Positions 33,890 through 42,355 of a stretch of 64,000 nucleotides of DNA are shown here, piece after piece. A model generated the notes under the pieces. That model saw nothing but the letters and a program-made list of their open reading frames with translations. It did not search any database and had not been told where the DNA came from. Location of the stretch: the NCBI GenBank assembly GCA_964450405.1, contig CAYVCQ010000009.1:1-64000 (forward strand), read 5' to 3'. The position numbers and the translations under genes are program-made. The stretch is from WRGT01 sp964450405. GTDB taxonomy: Bacteria; Spirochaetota; UBA4802; UBA5550. Position 1 is the stretch's first letter; each line of letters begins with the position of its first letter.

Positions 33890-34012
33890 ATCAGTTAAGA
33901 ACTGAACACGGAAGATTTATCAAAGGCCTGAAGAGGCGGTTGATGGTAAGCCGGCTTTTATGTTACCTCCTTTTTAAATGGAGTGGGATACATAAATGCC
34001 GGCTTTTTTTAT
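33890..34012 (+). ncRNA. Candidate structured small RNA with terminator
   Basis: About 120 nt with no reading frame but ordered pairing. Hairpin CAGTT-aag-AACTG is at 33892-33904. A two-part stem follows, ATCAA..GCCT-gaag-AGGC..TTGAT (33919-33944). Then comes a 15-bp arm pair with one mismatch (33949-33963/33990-34004) ending in seven Ts. A promoter-like pair lies directly upstream. It does not match any riboswitch or housekeeping RNA whose consensus I know. It could be an independent sRNA or a leader that ends ahead of the PEPCK-like gene at 34249. Confidence 0.5.
33949..34010 (+). terminator. Intrinsic terminator of the candidate small RNA
   Basis: Arms AGCCGGCTTTTATGT and ACATAAATGCCGGCT (one mismatch) around an inner loop that also has CTCC/GGAG, then TTTTTTT. 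Strong canonical form. Confidence 0.75.
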
Positions 34013-34066
34013 TGGCCTGGATTTTATAAAACGACGGGGTTGTTCTAAAGGCAATATTGAGGTTCT

Positions 34067-34192
34067 GTCATTCCGGTTTTTGCAATATCCTACCGTGCAA
34101 ATACCGGCGACCGAAGGAAGATTTTAGATAATGTCATGATTAAATCAGGTGTATGAGATTCCGGTATTTCGCTACGCTGCAACCGGAATGAC
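34067..34192. repeat. GTCATTCCGG-ended palindromic repeat, copy 2
   Basis: 126-bp element with exactly inverted ends GTCATTCCGG and CCGGAATGAC. Shares GCAAATACCGG, AATCAGGTGTATGAGATTCCGG and the TTCGCTACGCTGCAACC block with copy 1 at 29042-29144, but is 23 bp longer in the middle. Confidence 0.75.
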
Positions 34193-34248
34193 AAAAAGCT
34201 ATCTTTTGATCTGACTCAAACTACATATTTTTATTAAAGGAGCTGCAA

Positions 34249-36012
34249 ATGACTATAACAAATTTTAGAGAAGTTGAACATAAAATTATTATCCATACAA
34301 AGGGGAGACTCTGTGAAACAAAAGAGGAACTTCTTCAGAGTGATCTTTTTGCACGGGTTTTGAATCGTTTTATAGATGAACTGGCAGGACACCAGTCGCG
34401 TCTTCTGAATATTTTTGATGGAGAAACAAGTGAAGAGAAAATTCATGTGCTGCATATAACTTTAAAGAATCTGATACGTCTGGACGGAAGCTATATCCCC
34501 AAGATAGTTCCTGAAGCGGCAGTGTTCTTTCGTGATGTACAGCTCCTTAATGATTTTATTGAAAACCTGTATAACTACTGGAGAAGCTTTGAGCGTTATG
34601 TGATATGCGACTCAGAGGGAGATACTCTTGACCGGAGACCTTACAGAACTTTCAATCAGACAGTGGAGAAGCTTACAGATCTTGTAATGGGAGCTTACCG
34701 CGACATACAGGAGAATATAACCGGAACTCACCCGAGAATTTACCGGCAGCTCCCGGCCGGCGCCGGGATTGCAGCAATCGGTATACCATGGAAGATACCT
34801 TATCCCGAAGGGTCATTTACTAAGCTTTCCGACATCAGAATTATCCGGCAGATTCTTCTTAATCCTCCGGTTATACTTGAACCGAAGAGCAACAAGCGAA
34901 CAGGGAGTTTTGTGAAAATCAATGAAAATCCGCTGGATTTGATTGATATAAACAGCATTGAATGGATATGCTACCCAGCAAAAGTAGGCGAGCTGGTTAT
35001 AAATATATACTTTCATGAATCATTTTATGAGCTGGGTTTTTCGCTCTGTAATTTATTTGAGCTTGCCGATGATGCAGATCTTTCAAAGGCGCCCGATGCG
35101 ATCTATCTATTCGGAGTGCCGGGTGATAAACTCGACAGGTTTGATGAAGTTCCGGCAGTCTTTTTTGATGATGATAAGGATGGCGTAATGGTGGCAGCAT
35201 GTCCAAACCGCGATATGTTCGGATACTTCGGCTATCTCAAGAAAATGGTGCTCACTCTGCATAATGCAATAATGATTAAAAGAGGTATACTTCCATTTCA
35301 TGGAGCTCTTGTTAAGGTGCTGCTTAAGGGCGGGAAAGAGTCTACTATTCTTCTAATGGGTGATACAGGTGCCGGTAAATCTGAAACACTTGAAGCGTTC
35401 CGTAATCTGGGTAGAGATTATCTTCGTGATATGATTATCATTGCCGATGATATGGGTTCACTTGATCTAAAAGAGAACGGTGATGTAATTGCCTACGGGA
35501 CAGAGACTGGAGCCTTTCTTCGCATTGATGATCTTAAACCGGGATATGCATTCGGACAGATAGACAGGTCAATTCTTATGAGTGCCACAAAAGTTAATGC
35601 ACGGATAATACTTCCGGTTACAACATACGACACAGTTATAAAGGGCCACAAGATAGATATGGTTCTCTATGCTAACAATTATGAACAGTTGGATGAAGAG
35701 CATCCGATAATCGAAAGATTTAAAACTGTTGATCAGGCTTTACATGTATTCAGAGAGGGAATGGTAATGAGTAAAGGCACCACTACCTCAACCGGTATAG
35801 TTCATTCATACTTTGCAAATATATTCGGACCTCCGCAATACAGGGAACAACACGAGGAGCTGGCAGTAAAATTTTTTAACGCGTTCTTTTCCGGAAATAT
35901 ATTTGTCGGTCAGATGAGGACGCGTCTGGGGATTTCCGGGTTTGAAATGAATGGTCCTGATGAAGCAGCAATGGGTCTTCTAAGACAGATAACCTCTGAT
36001 GCAGAGGTGTAG
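34249..36012 (+). CDS. PEPCK/HprK-like P-loop protein
   Basis: 587 residues. The C-terminal half holds a P-loop, G371-D-T-G-A-G-K377-S-E, inside 'ILLMGDTGAGKSETLEAF', followed by 'IIADDMGSL' (Asp400/401) and 'YGTETGAFLRIDDL'. This order resembles the PEP-carboxykinase/HPr-kinase nucleotide-binding fold. The N-terminal 350 residues are not recognised, and typical substrate-binding residues of classical ATP-PEPCK are not obvious, so a kinase-like or novel activity is as likely as PEP carboxykinase. AAAGGAG lies 8 nt before the ATG. It is a single gene between repeats. Confidence 0.7.
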   Translation: MTITNFREVEHKIIIHTKGRLCETKEELLQSDLFARVLNRFIDELAGHQSRLLNIFDGETSEEKIHVLHITLKNLIRLDGSYIPKIVPEAAVFFRDVQLLNDFIENLYNYWRSFERYVICDSEGDTLDRRPYRTFNQTVEKLTDLVMGAYRDIQENITGTHPRIYRQLPAGAGIAAIGIPWKIPYPEGSFTKLSDIRIIRQILLNPPVILEPKSNKRTGSFVKINENPLDLIDINSIEWICYPAKVGELVINIYFHESFYELGFSLCNLFELADDADLSKAPDAIYLFGVPGDKLDRFDEVPAVFFDDDKDGVMVAACPNRDMFGYFGYLKKMVLTLHNAIMIKRGILPFHGALVKVLLKGGKESTILLMGDTGAGKSETLEAFRNLGRDYLRDMIIIADDMGSLDLKENGDVIAYGTETGAFLRIDDLKPGYAFGQIDRSILMSATKVNARIILPVTTYDTVIKGHKIDMVLYANNYEQLDEEHPIIERFKTVDQALHVFREGMVMSKGTTTSTGIVHSYFANIFGPPQYREQHEELAVKFFNAFFSGNIFVGQMRTRLGISGFEMNGPDEAAMGLLRQITSDAEV

Positions 36013-36087
36013 AGCAAAATAATTCTTGTAATAATTCTGGAGATAGTATTGGATCTATCTATATTAAATGGATTATGTTATAAAACT

Positions 36088-36272
36088 AAATCCCCCGGCC
36101 TGCGGCCACCCCCGACACACATGGACGTGTTAGTGTCGGCGGGTACATGGATGTACAGGAGCCGACCTTTGATAAATAGGGTTGACTTTAAGATTTAATG
36201 AATTATGAATGAATCTGTATATATTTTATTCTCGATTACCCCCTTTAACAAAGGGGGCAGGGGGGATTTTCA
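36088..36272. repeat. G/C-rich repeat remnant (gap 36013-36335)
   Basis: Starts AAATCCCCCGGCCTGCGGCC and ends with CCCCCTTT-aac-AAAGGGGG plus GCAGGGGGGATTTT, so the outer AAATCCCCC motifs face each other as inverted repeats. Between them is a hairpin-rich piece (GTCGGCGGGTACAT...ATGTACAGGAGCCGAC). No gene is seen in the whole 323-bp gap. Confidence 0.55.
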
Positions 36273-36335
36273 GTATACACATTCACAAATTTTTATACTG
36301 AACGCTCAGATAAATATAACTATGGAGTTTAACTG

Positions 36336-37562
36336 ATGAAAGAAATATTAAGCATCTGGATATATTCCATTGACTGGCATGGAAAGTTTCTCCTTATGAG
36401 TGATGTTGGAATACGATTACTGATCGCGCTTGTTGTAAGTTATGCTGCAGGTAAAGCAGCTGGAAGGATTTTACTCAGAGTTGTCCGAAGATCTGCTGAA
36501 AATAATATGATTCCTTTTAATAATTCTCTTATTCAGAAAGATGTGTATAAACGTCTGGCAAGGATGTTCCCGTTTATTATCCTTTATTTTTCTTCCGAGT
36601 TTTTATTTTCAGATATTCCGGGATTCGGAGGGATGCTGGACAGATTACTATTCTCTATACTCGCTGCTCTCGTACTTTATACAATGAATGCTTTTCTTGA
36701 TGCGCTTGATCACTACTATCAGGAATTTGAGGTCTCGAGGAAAAATCCGATAAAGGGTTATCTTCAGATGATAAAGATATTTCTCGGTATAACCGGATTT
36801 ATAATTATTATATCTACACTTTTTAATAAATCGCCCTGGGGAGTTATAAGCGGACTTGGCGCAATGACTGCACTGGTAATACTGGTGTTCAGAGACTGGA
36901 TACTGGGTCTTGTGGCCAGCATTCAGATAAATGCAAACAATCTCGTTGTAATCGGAGACTCCATTGAGATGGAGAGATATGGAGTAAGCGGTGAAGTGAT
37001 TGATATATCTCTCAGTACTGTAAAGGTCAAAAACTGGGACAACACAATAAGTATGATACCTGCCTATTCACTTATATCTGAAACTTTTAAAAACTGGCAT
37101 GGAGTAAAAGAATCAGGCGGAAGAAGAATAAAACGCGTTATATATATTGATATAAACAGCATAACTCTCCCCGATGATAAAATTTTTAAGAAGATGCAGA
37201 AACTAACACTCTTAAAGGGTAGTGATGAAATGAAGGCTCTTTCAAAAACTGTGAAAGCTGACAGGGGTGAGAGGCTGAATAAAAGCGGTATAACAAACAT
37301 CGGGCTGTTCAGAAAATATGTTGAACGTTATCTTGTAAGTCACTCCGGAATTAATATAGAAAAAAATCTCATGGCAAAACTTCTTGAGCCCACAGAAAAA
37401 GGTATACCTCTGCAGATATATGTATTTACCAATATTATCGATGTTGTGGAATATGAGCTTACTGTTGCTGATATATTTGAACATCTCATTGCTGTTGTTC
37501 CTGAATTCGGTTTACGGCTTTTCCAGAACCCTTCAGGAGGAGATCTGGGGGGAATGAAGTAG
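36336..37562 (+). CDS. MscS-family mechanosensitive channel
   Basis: 408 residues. About five hydrophobic segments (25-200), then the MscS pore and beta domain: 'GLGAMTALVILVFRDWILGLVASIQINANNLVVIGDSIEM', 'GEVIDISLSTVKVKNWDNTISMIPAYSLI'. The long C-terminal cytoplasmic part and insertion after 'FKNWHG' resemble YbdG/MscM-like proteins rather than small MscS. Releases solutes on hypo-osmotic shock at the inner membrane. Single gene; TGGAG precedes the ATG. Confidence 0.9.
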   Translation: MKEILSIWIYSIDWHGKFLLMSDVGIRLLIALVVSYAAGKAAGRILLRVVRRSAENNMIPFNNSLIQKDVYKRLARMFPFIILYFSSEFLFSDIPGFGGMLDRLLFSILAALVLYTMNAFLDALDHYYQEFEVSRKNPIKGYLQMIKIFLGITGFIIIISTLFNKSPWGVISGLGAMTALVILVFRDWILGLVASIQINANNLVVIGDSIEMERYGVSGEVIDISLSTVKVKNWDNTISMIPAYSLISETFKNWHGVKESGGRRIKRVIYIDINSITLPDDKIFKKMQKLTLLKGSDEMKALSKTVKADRGERLNKSGITNIGLFRKYVERYLVSHSGINIEKNLMAKLLEPTEKGIPLQIYVFTNIIDVVEYELTVADIFEHLIAVVPEFGLRLFQNPSGGDLGGMK

Positions 37563-37577
37563 ATTGCAATATTTCTC

Positions 37578-37606
37578 TTGACAAATTACTCCTTCTGATA
37601 TTATAT
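37578..37606 (+). promoter_or_regulatory. Promoter of the flavoprotein pair
   Basis: TTGACA at 37578-37583, 17-bp spacer, TTATAT at 37601-37606. The -10 region lies inside a perfect palindromic operator. Confidence 0.65.
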
Positions 37607-37627
37607 GCAACATATTGCATATAATAT
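37598..37627. promoter_or_regulatory. Palindromic operator over the flavoprotein promoter
   Basis: Perfect 13-bp inverted repeat ATATTATATGCAA/TTGCATATAATAT with a 4-bp spacer, covering the -10 box and the expected transcription start. This is the layout of a repressor site (TetR, MarR or similar). No regulator gene adjoins; the TetR protein at 49038 is 11 kb away. Confidence 0.7.
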
Positions 37628-37636
37628 GGAGGAAAG

Positions 37637-38182
37637 ATGAAAGCATTGATTTTAAACAGTTTCAGCGGCGATTCTGCCATGAACAGCAGTTTACAGAATC
37701 TGAAGAGTCAGCTGTCCGGGCAGGGTGTCGAGACGGGGGAGCTTATTCTGCGCGATATGAAATATTCCCCATGCAGAGGCTGCTTCAACTGCTGGGTGAA
37801 GACACCGGGACTCTGCGTTTTTAAAGATGACGGAGATATACTTTGCAGAGAGGTTCTACACTCTGACATTATTATTCTTGCTTCACCTGTACTGATGGGA
37901 TACCCCTCAGCGATGATTAAAAACGCCCTTGATCGTATTATCCCTCTTGTGCATCCATACCTTGAAGACCTCGATGGTGAAGTTCACCACATGAAGAGAT
38001 ATGAAAAACTTCCAGTCATGGGACTTCTGCTTGAGAAAACAGGAGATACCGATGATGAGGATATAACAATAATAACAGATATATTTCAGCGTGCAGCGCT
38101 TAATCTTCAGAGCAGTCTGAAATTTGTAAAATTAACAACAACATCTTCGGAGGAGTTAGTAAATGAAATTATCAATAATTAA
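37637..38182 (+). CDS. NAD(P)H-dependent FMN reductase/iron-sulfur flavoprotein-like
   Basis: 181 residues of flavodoxin-like fold: 'MKALILNSFSGDSAMNSSLQ', then a Cys-rich 'YSPCRGCFNCWVKTPGLCVFKDD', then 'SDIIILASPVLMGYPSAMIKNALDR'. The Cys cluster is typical of the NADPH-dependent FMN reductase/ISF group. GGAGG precedes the ATG by 7 nt. It overlaps the next flavoprotein gene by 20 nt, and the pair is controlled from an operator-covered promoter, which suggests induction by a small molecule such as a quinone, oxidant or electrophile (inference). Confidence 0.85.
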   Translation: MKALILNSFSGDSAMNSSLQNLKSQLSGQGVETGELILRDMKYSPCRGCFNCWVKTPGLCVFKDDGDILCREVLHSDIIILASPVLMGYPSAMIKNALDRIIPLVHPYLEDLDGEVHHMKRYEKLPVMGLLLEKTGDTDDEDITIITDIFQRAALNLQSSLKFVKLTTTSSEELVNEIINN

Positions 38183-38816
38183 TGGATCTCCCCGCGGAGC
38201 ATCCGGAAATACCGAAATACTTCTGGAACATTTTATTAAGGGCTTTACGGAGACCAGTGGAAACAGTGTTGAAAAATATTATTCAATAAAAGAAAGACCT
38301 ACTTTCGAAAAGTTAATGGGAGTATTTCTTGATGCGGAAATTCTTATGATTGCATTTCCGCTTTACGTAGATGCCATGCCGGGATCTGTAAAGGAGTTTA
38401 TCGAGTCGCTTGAAGTATTGAAAAATAAACGTCCCGATTTACGTCTGATGTTTGTAATTCAGAATGGATTTCCGGAAACTTTTCACAACAGGTTTGTGGA
38501 GAGATACTGTGAAAAACTTGCGAAGAGACTTGGTTGTATATATGAGGGATCAATCTGCAAGGGGGGATGTGAAGGATTAGATGTTCAGCCTCCGGTGCTT
38601 GTAGATAAGGTATTCGCGGGTTTTTACAACGTAGGCAAGTCTTTCGGTGAAACCGGAAAACTCAATTCTGAACTCATTACAAAACTTGCACGTCCGGAAC
38701 AGCTTACTTTTGAAGATTTAAAAAAGGTAATTCCCATGGTGAATAATTTTCTCTGGGACGGCAGATTTAAGAAGAATAATGCTCTTGATAAAAGTTTTGA
38801 TAAACCATACAAGTAG
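38163..38816 (+). CDS. Flavodoxin-fold NAD(P)H oxidoreductase-like protein
   Basis: 217 residues. 'MKLSIINGSPRGASGNTEILLEHF' is the phosphate-binding loop of the FMN-reductase family, and 'AEILMIAFPLYVDAMPGSVKEFIESLEVL' the second flavin segment. The Cys cluster of its partner is absent, though 'GSICKGGCEG' appears later. It probably forms a complex or works in series with the upstream flavoprotein, with which it overlaps by 20 nt; GGAGGAG is present ahead of its start. Confidence 0.82.
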   Translation: MKLSIINGSPRGASGNTEILLEHFIKGFTETSGNSVEKYYSIKERPTFEKLMGVFLDAEILMIAFPLYVDAMPGSVKEFIESLEVLKNKRPDLRLMFVIQNGFPETFHNRFVERYCEKLAKRLGCIYEGSICKGGCEGLDVQPPVLVDKVFAGFYNVGKSFGETGKLNSELITKLARPEQLTFEDLKKVIPMVNNFLWDGRFKKNNALDKSFDKPYK

Positions 38817-38839
38817 ATTTAAATAATTCTCACATAGAA

Positions 38840-38863
38840 CTCCCTCTCCGCACGGAGAGGGAG
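38840..38863. repeat. G/C-rich hairpin after the flavoprotein genes
   Basis: Perfect 11-bp arms CTCCCTCTCCG/CGGAGAGGGAG with a 2-nt gap, followed by AATCCCC. Member of the same CCCTC/GAGGG class of dispersed repeats; may also act as a terminator, though no T tract follows. Confidence 0.6.
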
Positions 38864-38998
38864 AATCCCCGGAGTAATTGTTACTTTGTTGAATTATCCG
38901 TATCTGCTGCATTCTTTTGTTTTAACCGGTATCTACTAAATCAATACACACGGCTTCATAAATTCTAAGAATGATTTTTTCCCCTGCATTTTTTGATA

Positions 38999-39029
38999 TT
39001 GACACATATTCTTTTACAGCTAAGATAAT
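38999..39029 (+). promoter_or_regulatory. Possible promoter of recCBD
   Basis: TTGACA at 38999-39004 with either TAAGAT (16-bp spacer) or GATAAT (39024-39029, 19-bp spacer). Neither spacing is ideal, but it is the only promoter-like site ahead of recC. Confidence 0.45.
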
Positions 39030-39094
39030 ACAATATTTACTGTCCCAAAAACGTCAGATTGAAAAAGATTTATGAGGGAATAGGGTTTACTATT

Positions 39095-42000
39095 ATGGGG
39101 ATAACGCTTTACTCTGGAAACAGACTCGAAATTCTGGCGGATAAATTTGCCCAGACTGTTTCGTCTTTCCCTCTCCCGGTTATGACGAAGGAGTCCATTG
39201 TGCTTCAGAGTATGGGGATGATGAAATGGCTCACTGTTGAGATGAGCAGACGCCTCGGAATCTGGTCTAATTATGAATATATTTTCCCGAACAGAATGGC
39301 GGGGAATATTCTGAATTCATTTATTCCGGGAAAAGGCGATGAGAGATTTTTTGATAAAGATATAATGACATGGAAATGTATAGATCTCATTCTGAAAGAA
39401 AAAGAAAACCCGTGCTTTTCGGAAATTTCATCATATATAAAGAATGACATAACAGGTGTTAAACTTTACCAGATTGCATCAAAGATTATTGACCTTTTCG
39501 ATCAGTATATGACTTTCAGACCCGAAATGATTATTGACTGGGATAACGGGGGTATGAAGGGTAACTGGCAGGCTGAACTCTGGAGAATTCTTACGAATGG
39601 CATGATTGGAGACCATCCTCCGGCACTTCTTTATAAAGTTTACAGTTTATTAAAAGCAGAAGAAAAATTTTTACCTGTAAAACTCCCCGGACGTATAACC
39701 GTTTTTGGAATATCATATCTTCCGATGTATCACCTGAATATATTGCGGGCTGCGTCACTTTATTCCGATGTAAATCTTTTTATTCTCAACCCTTCGTCTG
39801 AATATTGGGGTAATATAGTAACCGAAAAAGAGAAACGGAAAATTATTTCAACATCACCGATAATTCCCGGTGATCCTGAAGATTACCTTCATATAGAACA
39901 GGGGAATGCTCTCCTGGCTTCACTTGGCCGGGTGGGGAGGGACTTTTTATTTAATATATTTATGTCGGAGCTGGATACTGTTGAACTCTTTACTGAGCCT
40001 GAAAGAACGTCTCTTCTTTCGATGATACAGAACGATATATATACAATGAGTAACGGATCTCCGGATGCAGAGAAATATGTTTTTACTGAAACTGAAATAG
40101 AGAATGATAACTCGATTACTATCAGTTCCTGCCATAGCTCCATGAGGGAAGTTGAGGTGCTTCATGATTATATTATTGATCTGTTAAACAGGGATAAAAC
40201 ACTTGCCCCGGGTGATATTCTTGTCATGTCTCCCGACATTGAGGAGTATTCAAGTTCTATTCATGGCATATTCAGCCGTGAGGGTGGAGGTGTCCCGCGT
40301 ATTCCCTTCAGGATTGTTGATAGAAAGCTGAAGAATACCAGCGTCGGAATTGAAACATTCTTCAGAGTGCTCTCCCTTACTGAGGAGAGATTTACATCGG
40401 CGTCGGTGCTCAGCATTGCGGAGTGTGACGAGATAAAAGAAAAGTTCAGTTTCAGTAATGAGGATATGGATAAAATAGGAAGATGGGTTCGCGAGACCTC
40501 CATTTACTGGGGAATAGATTCATCGTACAAGGAGGAGTTGGGTCTTCCCGGGATCCATGAGAACACCTGGAGTTTCGGTTTTAAGAGAATGCTTATGGGC
40601 GGAATCATGAACTATGAAAAGAGGGATGCAAAAACCTCTCTGGGAGTTCTTCCATATCCGGAGATAGAAGGGGGAGATCTTCTGATACTGGGGAGATTTA
40701 TATCATTTGTTGATTCACTTCGTGATATCTATTACAGATTAAAAAAAGATTATACTCTCTCAGAGTGGTGCGATATTATAAATATTATTCTTGATTCACT
40801 CTTTGTAAAAGATGAAATTCCTGCGGGGCTGGACTCTATTTCCGCTGCTGCGATAAAAATAAAAAAAATAGAATCCGATTCGCTCTTCACGGGAAAGGTA
40901 AATGTAAGTGTTATTGCCGGGTATCTGGATAAGGCATTAGGAGAGTCCGGGTCGGGAAAGGATTTTGTAAGCGGAAGTCTTACCTTCTGCGAAATGCTGC
41001 CGATGAGGAGCATCCCCTGCAGGGTAATCTGTATCCTGGGAATGAACGATTCCGCGTTTCCGAGAAAGTCTAAAACTTTAAGTTTTGATTTAACCTCTGC
41101 AAGTCCAAGACGCGGAGACAGATCTGTACGGGATGAGGATAGATATCTTTTTCTTGAAACAGTTGTTTCCGCCAGAGAGAATATCTATATAAGTTATACA
41201 GGGCAGAGTCTGAACAGCAATAATCAGCTTAATCCATCTGTAGTGGTAAGTGAACTTCTTGAATATATTGATCAGTATTACGGAGTTGACTCTGTAAATA
41301 AAAAAATCGGAGAGTATATTCTTAAAAGTCATCGAATCCAGCCTTATAATCCGGTTTATTTTATTCCCGGCAGCGGATTCTTTACATATCAGGGTACGAA
41401 AGTTGCAGGTGCAAAGTCATACGCTCTTGGTGAAAAATCTGAATATAAATTTATGGATAAATTTCTCCCGCCTCTCGGTGATGATGAGAAAACTATAAGC
41501 ATAAGTGAACTCGCATCATTTCTTATAAATCCGTCGAAATTTCTAATGACCAGACGACTTGGTTTATATTTTGGTCTTCGCAGTGATGAATATATAGAGG
41601 AGGAACCCTTTACCTCAAATTTTCTCGATCAGTATAATCTTAATTCTGAAATAATGAACGTTTTGCAGAACGGGGGGAGTCACGATTCCCACTTTGAACT
41701 GATTAAAGCATCGGGAGTTCTTCCTCATAGTACACCGGGTGTTTTAACATATGACAATTCATTTAAGCAGGTTAAAGTATTTTATAACAGGTTCAGTCAT
41801 CTCCTTGTAAATAAAAGCACTGAGGTGAAGATAGATCTTGATATCAATGGATTCAGGTTAGTCGGAACAGCTGATAGTATCTATAGCGGCAGATCAGTTT
41901 TTTTCAGGTACGCTTCAGCGAAGGGGAGTGATTTTCTCATCGCGTGGATTACACATCTTGCACTTTGTTCCAGCGGAAATTTTTCAGGTGATACAATTTT

Positions 42001-42355
42001 AATTTCAAAAAACTTAACCACGGGCTGGGGTAATATTTCTGAAAGCAGAGAAATTCTTTCGTCACTGCTGAAATTGTATGAAGAGGGTATGACTAAACCT
42101 CTTCCGCTGTTTCCGAAGAGTTCACTTAAATTTGCAGAAACATATTATGACGGGAAAAAAGGTGAGCCTGCATCTAGAGCCTTTAAAGCGGCTAACGGCA
42201 CATATAACAACACGCGCTTTGGCGGAGACTCCGATGATCCATATATTAGGAAGTTATTCGGCGATTCATATGTTCTTTCCAGTGAGTTTCAGAATCTTAC
42301 ACTGAAAGTCTACTCCCCTGTTTATGAAAATATGAAGCTTGAGGTGGAGCTATGA
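39095..42355 (+). CDS. recC: Exodeoxyribonuclease V subunit gamma (RecC)
   Basis: Scaffold and Chi-recognition subunit of the RecBCD helicase-nuclease for double-strand-break repair. 1086 residues from the chosen ATG. 'ITLYSGNRLEILADKFAQ' at the start, 'VLQSMGMMKWLTVEMSRRLGIWSNYEYIFPN' and 'ISSCHSSMREVEVLHDYIIDLL' match RecC. Middle: 'PMRSIPCRVICILGMNDSAFPR'. A TTG at 39059 would add 12 residues, but the ATG at 39095 has AGGG at 9 nt and gives the usual RecC N-terminus. Stop overlaps the recB ATG by 4 nt. Confidence 0.93.
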   Translation: MGITLYSGNRLEILADKFAQTVSSFPLPVMTKESIVLQSMGMMKWLTVEMSRRLGIWSNYEYIFPNRMAGNILNSFIPGKGDERFFDKDIMTWKCIDLILKEKENPCFSEISSYIKNDITGVKLYQIASKIIDLFDQYMTFRPEMIIDWDNGGMKGNWQAELWRILTNGMIGDHPPALLYKVYSLLKAEEKFLPVKLPGRITVFGISYLPMYHLNILRAASLYSDVNLFILNPSSEYWGNIVTEKEKRKIISTSPIIPGDPEDYLHIEQGNALLASLGRVGRDFLFNIFMSELDTVELFTEPERTSLLSMIQNDIYTMSNGSPDAEKYVFTETEIENDNSITISSCHSSMREVEVLHDYIIDLLNRDKTLAPGDILVMSPDIEEYSSSIHGIFSREGGGVPRIPFRIVDRKLKNTSVGIETFFRVLSLTEERFTSASVLSIAECDEIKEKFSFSNEDMDKIGRWVRETSIYWGIDSSYKEELGLPGIHENTWSFGFKRMLMGGIMNYEKRDAKTSLGVLPYPEIEGGDLLILGRFISFVDSLRDIYYRLKKDYTLSEWCDIINIILDSLFVKDEIPAGLDSISAAAIKIKKIESDSLFTGKVNVSVIAGYLDKALGESGSGKDFVSGSLTFCEMLPMRSIPCRVICILGMNDSAFPRKSKTLSFDLTSASPRRGDRSVRDEDRYLFLETVVSARENIYISYTGQSLNSNNQLNPSVVVSELLEYIDQYYGVDSVNKKIGEYILKSHRIQPYNPVYFIPGSGFFTYQGTKVAGAKSYALGEKSEYKFMDKFLPPLGDDEKTISISELASFLINPSKFLMTRRLGLYFGLRSDEYIEEEPFTSNFLDQYNLNSEIMNVLQNGGSHDSHFELIKASGVLPHSTPGVLTYDNSFKQVKVFYNRFSHLLVNKSTEVKIDLDINGFRLVGTADSIYSGRSVFFRYASAKGSDFLIAWITHLALCSSGNFSGDTILISKNLTTGWGNISESREILSSLLKLYEEGMTKPLPLFPKSSLKFAETYYDGKKGEPASRAFKAANGTYNNTRFGGDSDDPYIRKLFGDSYVLSSEFQNLTLKVYSPVYENMKLEVEL

